Source: Tupaia tana (lineage: Eukaryota > Chordata > Mammalia > Scandentia > Tupaiidae). Taken from it: a DNA stretch of 64,000 nucleotides. The notes below the pieces were generated by a model. It was not told where the DNA came from. It did not search any database and saw only the letters and a list, made by a program, of their open reading frames with translations. Made by a program: the position numbers and the translations under genes. The stretch is from NCBI GenBank assembly GCA_026018925.1, contig JAKSZU010000002.1, forward strand, positions 156,605,400-156,669,399, in the 5' to 3' direction. Below, piece after piece: positions 44,180-54,120 of this stretch. The stretch's first letter is position 1; each line of letters opens with the position of its first letter.

Positions 44180-44392
44180 AAGGGCGCTAGAGTCGGACTG
44201 TCTAGCTGTAAACCCTGCCTCCATACTTAACAGCAATGGTGACTTCCCTGTGACTCAACTTCCTCATCTGTGCCTGGAAGATGACAAGTGCACCTACCTC
44301 ATAGGACTAATGGGACACTAAAGTGAGATCCCAGTCAAAGACCTTAGTACACTGGCTAGCACACAATAAAAACTGAGTAAATACCTGGTAGT
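44180..44392 (+). mobile_element. MIR SINE relic
   Basis: ACTCAACTTCCTCATCTGTG, CACCTACCTCATAGGACTAA and CTAGCACACAATAAAAACTG in MIR order; nearly full length. Confidence 0.85.
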
Positions 44393-44479
44393 CGATTTAT
44401 CTGCTATTTTCGGGGGCTACCTGCTCCTAAATTGGAATGCTAACATTATAACTACTACTATCTGGATGGGCCCTAATTA

Positions 44480-44640
44480 CAGGTCCATAAATATCCCTAT
44501 AAAGTAGGTGGTACTATCGTCATTTTAAAGCAGAAAAATGGAGGTGTAGGGGAATTCAGAAACACATCTCAACTTACTCAGTTAATAAGTGACGGTGAAG
44601 ATAAGGCTTTGATCATATCTCCGCAAAGTTTGCATTGTAT
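44480..44640 (-). mobile_element. MIR SINE relic, antisense
   Basis: AGGTGTAGGGGAATTCAGAA and CTCAGTTAATAAGTGACGGT resemble the antisense MIR core. Confidence 0.65.
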
Positions 44641-45410
44641 CTAGCTCCAAAAACGTAAAATAATTTCAAATGCTTCAGTATTCTACACCACTACTTGTTG
44701 AATGAAATCAAGGTTTTATAAAATCCTCCCCCCCCACCTTCCCCCACTAAATTAGCATAATTACTTGCACAATCAAAAATACTTAGCAAATTCCGAGAGG
44801 CTATCGAAAATATAAAATTCATTTTTTTTCCTACTTTCATAACCTCACTCCAACTACTGATAAAATCTGTTCATCAGCTTCACACTAATATTATGCACTC
44901 TCCCCCATACAGTGTAAACTGCTCACGGTATTTCACAGTGATGGGAACCGGACACGCACTTGGTGTATTCGACGAATCAAACAAATCTTTTAAAAGAAAC
45001 ACCAAAGAATATCAGGAGGAAAACCTAGTCCTATTTTATGGAAGCAGGAAATGAGAGGCAGCACCAAAACTAAAATTCAGGTCCCATGCCAGTATTGACT
45101 GAAAATCCACACATTCCTGTAATACAGGTCTCCGAAAGAAATAGTCTAAACACATCATCCCTTAATCTATGAATACAGGCAGATCTAACAGTTGTGGAGG
45201 TCAGTCTCAATGCCTGTCACTAACCCAGTGACTGCGCCGCGAGGCTCGCAGCCAGTGAGTAAGGCCAGCAGTTACTCTCCGAGGGCTCTAGCCACACTAA
45301 GGCGACCGTGGATACCCATGCGTGACTCTAGCCTCGAGAAAATATAAACTTATTTTTAATAACAGAATAATATAACAAATATGACAGGTTAAATCATCAT
45401 GACCATCTTT
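44641..45410. other. No gene; unassigned intron
   Basis: A possible further MIR trace lies near 45030-45100, too weak to call. No exon seen. Confidence 0.45.
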
Positions 45411-45548
45411 TTTTAGGATTATTTCATCTTTTTTTTAATTTGACCAGAGAAAGGGCAAAGGAGAGAGCCAGCCTGCAGATCATGGACGCTAACTGCGGTT
45501 GGCTATGTGGGAGTCCGGCGCCTTAACCAACACGCCACCTGCTGGCCC
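45411..45548 (-). mobile_element. SINE family B, shortened body
   Basis: ATCATGACCATCTT / ATCATAGCCATCTT direct repeat on both sides. Head GGGGCCAGCAGGTGGCGTGT on the minus strand. Confidence 0.93.
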
Positions 45549-45562
45549 CATCATAGCCATCT

Positions 45563-46738
45563 TAATTAAATGGCTTTAAAAGTTCAAAACTACAACTAAG
45601 GCAGGACCACAGTGTATCAAGCCATTTCTTTCTAGGGATTTGTACTGTAATTTGATCCTATAGAAGAATCCACACTCCCAATGGCCTATGCCGCACCTCT
45701 CTTTCCATGTGTTTGGTTTGTAACAACATTGACAAGAGTTCATAGTTACTCCAAATATCCTCTTCCACCACCTCTAACACTATTCAGGAAGACTTCCAGT
45801 CATTTAATTGCCTTAAAAGAAAACATAAATTTAAACTGGAGTATGTCATGGTGACTAATCTCACAGAATATCTTCTAAAACTCTAACACTCAAACCCAGA
45901 AATATTTATAATCAGTCAAATTCATATCTCCAAATACTGAAAGACCCAGTAGCTTCAAGGTTCGAGTAGCAACAAGCCATCTTAGTCAAAACTGTTACTC
46001 CCCATCCAATAAATAGGTTACCAAGTTTCCTGGAGAGTTCATAATAATTGCTAATCCATTCAAAGTTTAAAATAAAGGACATACTTGATTTGTGTAAGAG
46101 GTAGTGACATGAAAAAGCCAAGTCGTATCATTTTACTTCACTTTCTATTTGCTTTACTCAGGCATTATGTAGTCTTGTCATCCTTTCTAGTAAATACAAA
46201 TGAGACAGTTTGATAAAACATGTAACCTGCAGCAGAAGAGAACCTAAACTGCCTAAATACTTCGAGAACTTATTGCAATATCAAGAATATGAAACTCCAA
46301 GTACCAGAATGAATTACCATACAACTGTAAAAGTCAAATATTTATACAGGTGCCTTAAAAGCCACTGTCGGGTGCACACCATCAGCACTGACATTTACTA
46401 TCTGTTAAGTAGTTTCAGAGTACAATGGCATAAGGCAAATAACTGCCTTAGAGTGTGAAGTTTATGACAACAACGAATACCTCTGGAGAGACTGTGAAGG
46501 TGTGAGGCTTGTCATAACTTTCATCAGGCCAGCAACTGGCAGCCAGGCTGTGACAAGACAGACCCTTAGCATAGGTGCCTTTTCTCATTCCAGGAGGGAA
46601 ACCTAAACCAGTACCTTTATGGATACTTTAGCAAGAATTGTTCCATAAGTGTATAATGTCATTTATGACTTCCTTAAAATTGCTTTTTAACAGCTTTCAA
46701 AAATAATATTCTTTGGACAAAGTAAGTGCAAATATAAA
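45563..46738. other. No gene; SINE-free intron
   Basis: About 1.2 kb with no recognised repeat or exon. Confidence 0.5.
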
Positions 46739-46748
46739 AGCTGAGGAG

Positions 46749-47024
46749 GGAACCAGCAGTTAGCGTAATGGCTATGTCGCTGGACTCCCACGTAGTCGAC
46801 CGCGGTTCGCATCTCGGACCCGGTGGCTTACAACTCACGCCGGGCGCGTGTGTGTGCGTGCCCAAGGTCCCGAGAGGAGAATGGAGGAGAAGGGATTGCG
46901 GCGTGACCATCCCCCCTGGGGGGTGATTTCTCGCTTTCTGTCTCTATGTCTCTCTCTGTCTGTCTGGCGAGCGCACGCGCCCTATAGCGAAAAAACCTCT
47001 CAAAAAAAAAAAAAAAAAAAAAAA
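46749..47024 (+). mobile_element. SINE family A1, youngest-looking copy
   Basis: Many CpGs intact, A box TAGCGTAATGG, B box GGTTCGCATCT, 23-A tail, and perfect direct repeat AGCTGAGGAG (46739-46748, 47025-47034). Confidence 0.96.
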
Positions 47025-47034
47025 GAGCTGAGGA

Positions 47035-47980
47035 GACGGTGAATGTTTAATATGAATGTTTAATAGGAGAAACACCTGAAAAGGTAAGAAGCCCTTAGGC
47101 CACATTCCATTAAAACTGGAAGTTTCAGATACGATAACAGTCCAAATATATTACTCATAACGATAAGCTATGTAAATTTACAATTAGGACTAGCTCCTTA
47201 ATGGACAATTTACAAATGTGCAATTAGGAATACCACCTATGATTGTTATAATAGTCCTGATTATAAGAAATATTCCTCTTAAGGATAAGAAGAAAGAATT
47301 GAGAATCATTTATTGGAGTTCAGTTAAACTTCAGCTCCTGAACTTCTGAAATGATTTTGCTATGCTTCCCTTCTCCTCTGGGAGGGAACAAAAATGCGTG
47401 TTGAGAATAAAAAAATAATAACAAATAAATAATCAGGCTAAACTCAAGTCGCAGTTCCTCAATACCCAAGGTTCAGTTCTAATGTCCTCACCACTTCTTA
47501 GGTGAAGACAGAATTTGTCTTTTAAAGAACTTAAGAGTAAGTTCAAGTTTTCAAGTAACACTCAACAGTAAAGCCCCAAAACAATTATTTCTAAACTTGG
47601 AGGGGTGGGCTAAAGCCAGTTAAACCCACTCCCAAGGCCAGGAGAGAAATGGGAACCCTCTCAGTGCTCAGGATCCCCAGCCTGGCTGGGGGCGCATCCA
47701 GCCAAGCACTTGCAGTCAATGCTCAGAAGCCAAGGACCGCCAAAGAGATGCCACAGGTGGCCTGGACGGCTGGCTCCCTACCTGGAACTTAGGCCTCCTC
47801 CGGGAGGCCCAGCCCATCCACGCCTCCCAGAGGCTGGCGGTGTCCCTCCAGCCTCAATTTGGCTAACTTTTAGCGGAGGCGAGCTTGAATCAGGGCTCAG
47901 GTGGGCCCTCCAGGTCCGTTAACTAGATATGGGGGTGCCAGCCCAGGGCATCAACTCTACCCTGCCCTTGGGCCGGGATG
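47035..47980. other. No gene; proximal intron 1
   Basis: SINE-free, increasingly GC-rich towards the island. Direct repeat GAATGTTTAATA occurs twice at 47042-47065. No exon recognised. Confidence 0.5.
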
Positions 47981-48261
47981 TCTAAGGTCCTGGAGGGGCG
48001 TCGTTTAGAGGCTGGGCAGAGGAGTCCTGGAACCGGCGCTCAAACTGGCCTCTCCGGGGCGCCTTGCGGGTTGACGCAGCCCGGTCTAGAGCAGACGGTC
48101 CCGCGCCTCCTTCCCCGGACCCCGCCAGGCACCCCGGGACGGGCGACGCCCCACGCCCCCAGCGCCGCGGGCGCCGCCGCCCGGCCGGGTCTCCTGGACA
48201 ACAGCCGCCGCCGCACTTCCGAGGCGGGTCCCCGCGCCCACCCCGCGGCCTGGCCGCCCAC

Positions 48262-48392
48262 CTGTCCCGGGGGTCGATCCAGCTGGTCCTCCTGGTGTTG
48301 TGGTCGATGTAGAAGACCTTGCCGTCGTAGTCCCTGGCCTCCTCCCAGCCCCGGGGTAGCGGCAGCTGCCCGCTCCCGGCCCTCCTAGGCAT
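48262..48392 (-). CDS. WWC2: WWC2 exon 1 coding part (WW domain 1)
   Basis: WWC2 is a cytoplasmic scaffold of the KIBRA (WWC) family that acts upstream of LATS kinases in the Hippo pathway. This exon encodes residues 1-43 plus two bases of codon 44. It reads [20 protein letters not shown] then [20 protein letters not shown], ending PRD. That is the complete first WW domain: Trp16 and Trp38 are 22 residues apart, with Tyr28, His31, Asn32 and Pro41. The start ATG (48392-48390) has A at -3 (GACCATGC). At 48262 the exon ends ...GACAG followed by GTGGGC, a phase-2 splice donor. The N-terminal MPRRAGSG and the domain text fit WWC2 better than WWC1 (MPRPELPLP). No frameshift or stop is seen. The frame beyond 48262 is intron. 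Everything downstream (second WW domain, coiled coils, C2 domain) is outside the window. Confidence 0.96.
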
Positions 48393-48426
48393 GGTCGGCG
48401 GCCTCGCCGGCGAGCGGCGCCTCCAT
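48385..48426 (-). other. Small upstream ORF overlapping the WWC2 start codon
   Basis: ATG at 48426-48424 opens a 13-codon frame ([13 protein letters not shown]) that ends with TAG at 48387-48385, 5 bases past the WWC2 ATG and in another frame. Its initiation context (C at -3, G at +4) is moderate. It matters only if the transcript starts above 48426, which is likely but not shown here. Confidence 0.6.
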
Positions 48427-48778
48427 AGGGACCCGGCGCGGGACGCAGCGGGAACGCGACTGCCCGGCCCGGCCGCCGCCCCCGATGCAAGCGCCGGCGA
48501 GCGGCTGCGGGGCGCGGCGGGGCCACGCGCGGGGGGCGCCTCAGGAAACCCTGCTCTCGGCCCCGCAGGGGATCAGTCCACCATGTCTGCGTCGGAGCAG
48601 GCGAGCGAACCCTCCTCCTCCTCGCCGCCGCCGCAGCCTCCGCCTCTTCCTCCTCCTCCTCCCCGTCCCCCTGTGGCCGTAGAGGGTCGCGGCGCCCAGG
48701 CTGCCCGATCTGCCGCCGTCTGGGCTCGGATCAGGGAAGCTCGGCGGAGTGGCGGCCGCGGCGGAGACGGGCCTCCTG

Positions 48779-48797
48779 ATTTGCATGTGATTAGCAT
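48779..48797 (+). promoter_or_regulatory. Octamer motif and near-octamer
   Basis: Perfect ATTTGCAT at 48779-48786 followed by ATTAGCAT at 48790-48797, a consensus and a one-mismatch POU-factor octamer spaced 11 bp start to start, just upstream of the presumed WWC2 start region. Confidence 0.6.
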
Positions 48798-48800
48798 GCG

Positions 48801-48831
48801 CCCCGCCCCGGGCCCGCCCTCGCCCCGCCCC
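48801..48831 (+). promoter_or_regulatory. Two GC boxes (Sp/KLF type)
   Basis: CCCCGCCCC at 48801-48809 and again at 48823-48831, consensus Sp1-family sites in a CpG-island promoter. Confidence 0.7.
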
Positions 48832-48852
48832 TCGTCGGGCTCATCTGCATGC

Positions 48853-48875
48853 ACATTCCTCGCCGCCACATTCCT
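48853..48875 (+). promoter_or_regulatory. Tandem TEAD (M-CAT) motifs
   Basis: ACATTCCT occurs at 48853-48860 and 48868-48875, exactly 15 bp apart. It is the recognition sequence of TEAD factors, the DNA-binding partners of YAP/TAZ. A third core in the other orientation, GGAATG, lies at 48983-48988. They sit about 460-600 bp upstream of the WWC2 ATG. Confidence 0.6.
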
Positions 48876-49811
48876 GGGCTTTAACCCTGCCGCTCCCGGA
48901 CCGGCTGCGGAAGCCCGGGCGCCGGCCCCAGCCTAGCCGGGGGAGGGGAGCGCAGGAACCAGGTGGGAGGGCGGCCGGAGAAGGAATGCACTGCTCGCTC
49001 CTTCTGTGCCCCAAATAGCTCCCTACGGCCTGACGCCCGGGGTTTTGGAGTTTCGGGACGGGAAGGGTTGCAAAAAGGGAGTCTCCGCAACCTTCTCAAC
49101 CTCTTTCCGTCTTCTAGGGAAACCACAAGACTTACGAGAGGAAAGGGGTGGGGGAAGCTCTTTTCCGAAGAAAAACTCTCGACAAACAGCTAGGCACAAA
49201 GGCTCCCCACGCCGCGCTCGCCCCTTTTCGGAACCCAGGGGGTGGTTTGGGCAGTGGGAAAGTGTGAAAAGCACCGAAAGCGCTGGAAGCGTGTCCGTGG
49301 TCTGTTCAGGGCGGTGTCACCCCCGGGGCCTCTGCAGGGCGCCTGGCCCTCGGTGACCTCAGCGGACCGCGGGCCTCCAGGCGGAAAGCTAAGGCGGGTC
49401 CCGCGGTCCGAGAGCGCCGCGACACGCCTGCCCCAGCGGCCCGCTGGGGAAACTCCGGCCTGACCCGGAGAAGCGCCCGGGCCACCCCGAGGCCGTGCCC
49501 GCCGCGCGCAGCCCTGGGGCGCAGAGTCACCCGGGCCTCCCCCGCCGCGGCCGCCGCTCCACCCGCGGAGTCCGGACGACCACGGAAGGCCCTCAGCTGC
49601 GGCCTGCCCGGCTGGGTTTCAGACAGGCGAACCTGGACGTATCGGCCATCCAGTCCCTTCCGTCCAGCCGCCCGCCAGTCCCGGGAAATTCCCCAGCCCG
49701 AGGCCCGCTGTGGCCGAGGTGTGGGCCGCTATGCCACAGGAGCCGACGGCCGCCGGCCGGACGCCAGGCTTTCTCAGCCCTGGATCCGTCCCGGATGGGA
49801 CGCAGGTCTCT

Positions 49812-49890
49812 TCTTAATCCACAAGCATTTATTTATTCAGCAGCTACTACGTGCTGGTCGGCACTAGGAGGGACCGGACGTCGGGCTCTG
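49812..49890 (-). mobile_element. L2 3' end relic, antisense
   Basis: ACAAGCATTTATTTATTCAG then CAGCTACTACGTGCTGGTCG, the familiar antisense L2 end. Confidence 0.6.
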
Positions 49891-51047
49891 TAGGACAATG
49901 CCCGGAGCAGGGGGACTAGCAGGGCCTGGACACTGCGCATTCAGTGTCCCCAGGCCATGGGTCTGGGAAGGAGCCCACAAACTCCTCTCTAGCCAAGTCT
50001 ACTCCACCACCCTAGTTAGTTCGTAATCTTCAGGGTTACTAAACAGCTTCTTTTACAATCCTAACACGCGAGCAAGGCCCTGGAGTCCAGTCATTCACCT
50101 CTGGATGTAAATTGGCTTAATCCCGCCGGCTAATGCGTGCTGTCTGCCCACCTTAAACAGGACTCATCGCTTGGCAAGGGCTTTCAGCGGAATCGGAACA
50201 ACCTCCTCCCTCCGTCCCGGGCTCACACCCACCTGGGAGTCAAAACTTAAAATTCGCTTCTCTGCGGAGCTGGTGCCGCACAGTTTACGTAGCAGCTGTC
50301 CCAAGAGATCGGGGCTACTCTCCTGTCCCCAGACAATCCCGGCACCTGCCGTCAATCTCGAAGAGGGACGAGGGTGATCTCAGACAGTTGGGGGTGCAGG
50401 CTTGGGCTTGGAACTTGCTTCCTGGAGGAGACCAGACCTGCTTTCTCGGGAGAGGGTACCGAGGAGGGAGAAAAGGGATTCGTACTCGCACTTGGTGCAG
50501 TCTGGGAGGGAAGCAGAAGCTTTCAACCTCCAGAAACTCCGAAGATCCCTAGGAAGGAGCAGCCAGAGTGGGCTGGAGGCGGGGAAGGGGAAGAGAGGCA
50601 TTTGGACGAATTCGCTTGCTTGGACTCTTTCTAGGGCTTCGTCCTCTTTAAACTCCCAACCCAGGATCCCAGGTCTGCCTGCTCCTGGAAGCGACACTGC
50701 GCTCTCTAAGGAGAAGCGGTCGTCTCCTGACCCATACTCTGCCCCACTCCATTAAAAAGGTGACCACAAAAGGCAAGCTTCCACTCCCTTCATCAGTGGG
50801 CAAGGATCACTCGAAGCAAGGAGCAAGCGTGTCTAGTTCCCGGCGGGATGAGACATCCTGCTGGGTAGTCTCAAAGTTGGACTTTGGAATTTTGTGAAGA
50901 CCATAAGGTCTGCCTAAAAGTAACTCTTATGCTGACTGACTGGATGCCCGGGTTTTCGGACTGCTCTAAATTGGCCCACTTGGAGAATCAAAATTTCCAT
51001 TGTGTTATAGTAGTAAAAATCATTCAGCAACCAAACCTAACCGGTTC
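49891..51047. other. No gene; upstream flank of WWC2
   Basis: SINE-free 1.2 kb beyond the island. Open frames up to 117 codons at 50371-50755 have no recognised similarity. A divergent non-coding transcript could start here but no exon signal is evident. Confidence 0.45.
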
Positions 51048-51281
51048 ATTTTTTTTTTCTTTTTGCCATAGGGCACGTGTGTACCAGAGAGGCCAGAGTG
51101 ACAGAGGGAAAGTGATGAATCATCCCTGGAGGGGGGAGAGAGGATGGCCATGCCTCCCCCATTCCGGATTTTGGGCTCCTACAGGCGCTCCAGGTGAGTT
51201 TGAAGCCCCCAGGTCATGGACTGGAATTGCTATTAGCCATGTGGGAGTCTAGGTCCCTAATCACCAGCCACTTGCTGTCCC
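51048..51281 (-). mobile_element. SINE family A, diverged
   Basis: Minus copy with GCCATAGGGCACGTGTGT at left and head GGGGACAGCAAGTGGCTGGT at right; first SINE upstream of the promoter. Confidence 0.85.
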
Positions 51282-51724
51282 CAAACCATTCTTATTTAAA
51301 CCTTGCTTCCTGGCATCTTTTTCCCCAAGCAATTTAAAAAACATTTATTATACTAAAATGTCTACATCCTACTATTTATTTTTTAAAAAGGCAAGATACT
51401 TTGCCATTGCCATAATTAAATGCATTTAGTTTGTTGGGATGAACTACCTTACAGTACTTGTCAGTGTCATTTCCAATTCAATAAGCTTTCATCGAAATAC
51501 TGTTACCCGAATTCTAAAACCGATGAGGAATCCAAACCAGCTAGCGCAGAGCATTAAATGGCATTTATTGTTCCATAAATCCTCAGACTTCAAAAAGAAA
51601 TGCTAAACAGCCAAACAAAACCATTAAGCAACAAGCTCACTTCTTTCCCACTGAGTGTCACAGGAAACATTTGGTCATAGGAAGGCAGTTAAAGTGACAG
51701 AAAAAAAGAGTTACTGCTCTACAG

Positions 51725-51726
<2 letters not shown>
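51282..51726. other. No gene; upstream flank
   Basis: AT-rich, no recognisable feature. Confidence 0.5.
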
Positions 51727-51762
<36 letters not shown>

Positions 51763-51951
51763 AAAGCTTATTACTTGATTTCTTCCATGAGAGAGACAAA
51801 CAACCCCGACAGGGTCTTGACCATATGATCCAACCTCAGTCTCAGCAGTCCTGAATCCAATCCAGACTGCTCTGGAAGGTCCAGGACAGGAACCCTAGGA
51901 ACTTCCCAATGGGAGTCCAGTTGTGTTACCACTTCACCAGACCCTGGCCCA
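51727..51951 (-). mobile_element. SINE family C
   Basis: 32-T run (tail), TTCTTCCATGAGAGAGACAA, AACCTCAGTCTCAGCAGTCC body; head at right. Confidence 0.88.
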
Positions 51952-52138
51952 ACGGCCTTCTTTTCCTGATCAAGGTTGAACTGTGCTGTTCCAAGTTCGC
52001 ATAGTTTATATAGTAACATATTGTTGAAGATTTCCCAAAGGTTAAGACAATGAAAGTTCATTTATATTCATATCTGTAAAAAGAAAATACATATGAAGAT
52101 TATCACCATTTTAGAGATACATTTTTTTTTAATTAGGA

Positions 52139-52400
52139 TTTTTTTTTTTTTTTTGAGAGGTTTTTGCTATAGGGCGCGTGCGCTTCCCAGAAAGACAGAG
52201 AGAGACAGACAGAAAGTGAGAAATCACCCCCCAGGGGGGATGGCCACACCGCAATCCCTTCTCCTCCATTCACCTCTCAGGATCTTGGGCACGCACGCAC
52301 ACTCGCCCGGTGTGAGTTTAAGCCACCGGGTCTGGGACTCGAACCATGATCAGCTACGTGAGGGTCCAGCGACATAGCCATTACGCTAACTGCTGGCCCC
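52139..52400 (-). mobile_element. SINE family A1
   Basis: Complete minus copy; A box TAGCGTAATGG, B box GGTTCGAGTCC on the minus strand. Confidence 0.95.
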
Positions 52401-52408
52401 TGGGACTT

Positions 52409-52624
52409 TTAAATTTTTATGTATTCCTTCTACAAGAAAGAGAGAGGGAGAGACAGGCACCTCCAGCAGGGTTCTCATACCGATCCACCCCGAGTCTCAG
52501 CCGGCCCAGATCATGGGCATGTATATGCTCAGGGTGAGTCCTGAAGTTGGGTGAGTCCTGCTGCAAACCCAGGATCTTTCCTGGACAGGCCCAGTCCTGT
52601 AACCACTGCACTACCAGTAGGCCC
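52409..52624 (-). mobile_element. SINE family C
   Basis: CCCCGAGTCTCAGCCGGCCC body and head GGGGCCTACTGGTAGTGCAG on the minus strand, adjacent to the previous SINE. Confidence 0.9.
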
Positions 52625-53126
52625 CAGATACATACGTTGAGATTTGATTTGAGCTCCAGACGATTCTTGGCAGTGGACAATGATGCAATCAGCTATCCAG
52701 GTTGCCAGATTATTGTCATCTATGGAACCACTTGCAAGCCACTGAAGAGTCCGTTTTCTGGCACTCAGAATTTCCTATTCTCCTAGCTTTTCATTTTCCC
52801 TAGTACTCATAGCCTGTGGGAATGAGCTGCTATAAACAAATTTCCCACCATCAATGCCAAATCTTGATCAAAAATGTGAGCAGACAAGGAAAATTATTTT
52901 CAAAGGTAAACTCATTATATCCAAATTTAAAATATGGTATACATACCTTTAATACAGTAACCCCAATATCTATCAGTATTAAAGTTCCTCAAAATATGCA
53001 AGGATGTTAATTGCAGCATGTCTGATCATAACAAAACAGGGAAAACTACAGGTAGCCATCAGTAAGGGACTGGTTCAAAGAATTGTAAATTATCTATATT
53101 CAGCAAGTATTTAAAAAGTATTAGAC

Positions 53127-53364
53127 TGGCCCAGCAGATGGCGTGGAGGTTAAGGCACTGGGTCTCACATGATTGACTGCATGGTTTAAGTCCTGAACCC
53201 AGTGGCTTGAGAATCATGCCAGGTGCATGTGCGTGTGTGACCAAAAGCCTGAGAGGAGACTGGAGAAGGGATTATAGCATGGCTATCCCCTCTAAAGAGT
53301 ACTTTCTCACTTTCCCTCTGTCTCTCTGTCTCTGGCAAGTGCACATGTGCTATACCAAAAACTT
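53127..53364 (+). mobile_element. SINE family A
   Basis: A box TGGCGTGGAGG, decayed B box GGTTTAAGTCC, 3' end GCACATGTGCTATACCAAAA. Confidence 0.9.
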
Positions 53365-53366
53365 AA

Positions 53367-53657
53367 GGGTTGGCAGGTGGCATAGTGGTTAAGGTGCTAG
53401 ATTCCCATGTGGTTGATCATGGTTCAAGTCCTGGACCCAGTGGTTTAAAACACACCAGATGTGTGTGCATGCATGCCAAAAATCCCAAGAGGAGAATGAA
53501 GGAGATGGGATTGCAGCTTGGTCATCCTGGGGGCCATCCCCCCTGGAGAGTACTTTCTCACTGGTCACCCTGGGGAGTGATTTCTCACTTTCTGTCTCTG
53601 TCTCTCTGTCGAGCGTGCACACCCTATAACAAAAAATAATCACAAAAAAATTAAAAG
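53367..53657 (+). mobile_element. SINE family A with internal duplication
   Basis: The body block GGTCATCCTGG...GAGTACTTTCTCAC recurs as GGTCACCCTGG...GAGTGATTTCTCAC (about 53520-53590), lengthening the copy by about 45 bp. Confidence 0.88.
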
Positions 53658-53734
53658 CAATGTAGTAGACTAAACATATACATGATGATAAGAGAAGATT
53701 TCCAGAATACAGTACGTGAAAAAAGCAGACTGCA

Positions 53735-53903
53735 GGGACCAGGAGGTGGCGTGGTGGTTAAGGGCATTGGATTCCAACATGGCCGACCATGGTTTGAGTC
53801 CCAGACGTAGTGGCTTGCTTTCTCACTTTCCCTTTCTCTCTCTGTCTCTCTCTAGTCTTAATAACAACAATGGAATTAAATAAATAAACCTTAAAAAAAA
53901 AAA
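53735..53903 (+). mobile_element. SINE family B
   Basis: Flanked by AAAAAGCAGACTGCA / AAAAAGCAGAGGTCA. Tail is modified (TCTTAATAACAACAATGG). Confidence 0.9.
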
Positions 53904-53936
53904 AAAAGCAGAGGTCAATGAAGAGCAAAAGACACT

Positions 53937-54120
53937 TGCTGGCAGGTGACGTGGTGGTTAAAGGCACTGGGCTCCCACATGGCCAACTATGGTTCAAAGA
54001 CCGGGTGTCTTCCTTTCTCACTTTCCCTCTCTCTCTCTCTCTTTCTGTCTCTCTCCCTCTGGCCAAACTGGAAAATAATAATAAGATAAAGTTAAAATAA
54101 AAAACATAATTATTAAAAAG
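53937..54120 (+). mobile_element. SINE family B
   Basis: Head CTGGCAGGTGACGTGGTGG. The segment after the B box is shortened (GGTTCAAAGACCGGGTGTC). Confidence 0.9.

Larger units (their letters stand above)
1..48261 (-). other. WWC2: WWC2 intron 1 (5' part; no exon 2 seen)
   Basis: Inferred intron. Transcription runs on the minus strand from the CpG island towards position 1. The splice donor sits directly after exon 1 (GT at 48261-48260 on the minus strand). I looked for the expected next coding segment (the second WW domain) on the minus strand and recognised none, so exon 2 probably lies beyond the window. A short, diverged exon could have been missed by eye. Confidence 0.75.
48393..48850 (-). 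promoter_or_regulatory. WWC2: WWC2 5' UTR and core promoter region
   Basis: TATA-less and GC-rich. Purine-rich GGA/GGC repeats occur on the minus strand at 48611-48665, typical of a dispersed CpG-island promoter. The transcription start cannot be fixed from sequence alone. A second tiny upstream ATG frame (MVD, stop) lies at 48584-48573. Confidence 0.75.
47990..49800. promoter_or_regulatory. WWC2: CpG island over WWC2 promoter and exon 1
   Basis: Dense CpG and G+C from about 47990 to 49620, tapering to 49800, against an AT-rich background. It is free of SINEs. Exact limits need an observed/expected CpG calculation. Confidence 0.9.
52800..53935 (+). mobile_element. L1 3' region, diverged, split by three SINEs
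   Basis: AGGATGTTAATTGCAGCATG, AGTAAGGGACTGGTTCAAAG, then 53665-53730 (CATATACATGATGATAAGAG) resemble an L1 3' UTR in sense order. Confidence 0.55.

Noticed and set aside
47982..48261. Extension of the WWC2 exon 1 frame to 136 codons
   Set aside because: Residues after Asp43 are low-complexity GC translation and a splice donor sits at the point where WWC-family homology stops.
1..48261. WWC2 exon 2 (second WW domain)
   Set aside because: No minus-strand segment encoding the expected LTKPLSF or TTQIEDPR-type residues was recognised; a translated search would settle it.
48086..48526. 146-codon minus-strand frame overlapping exon 1
   Set aside because: It has no ATG at 48526 (the codon is GTG) and is an out-of-frame shadow of exon 1.
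48391..48936. 181-codon plus-strand open frame in the CpG island
   Set aside because: It is opposite to WWC2 exon 1 and its promoter; GC-rich DNA lacks stop codons and the Pro/Ala/Arg-rich product has no recognised similarity.
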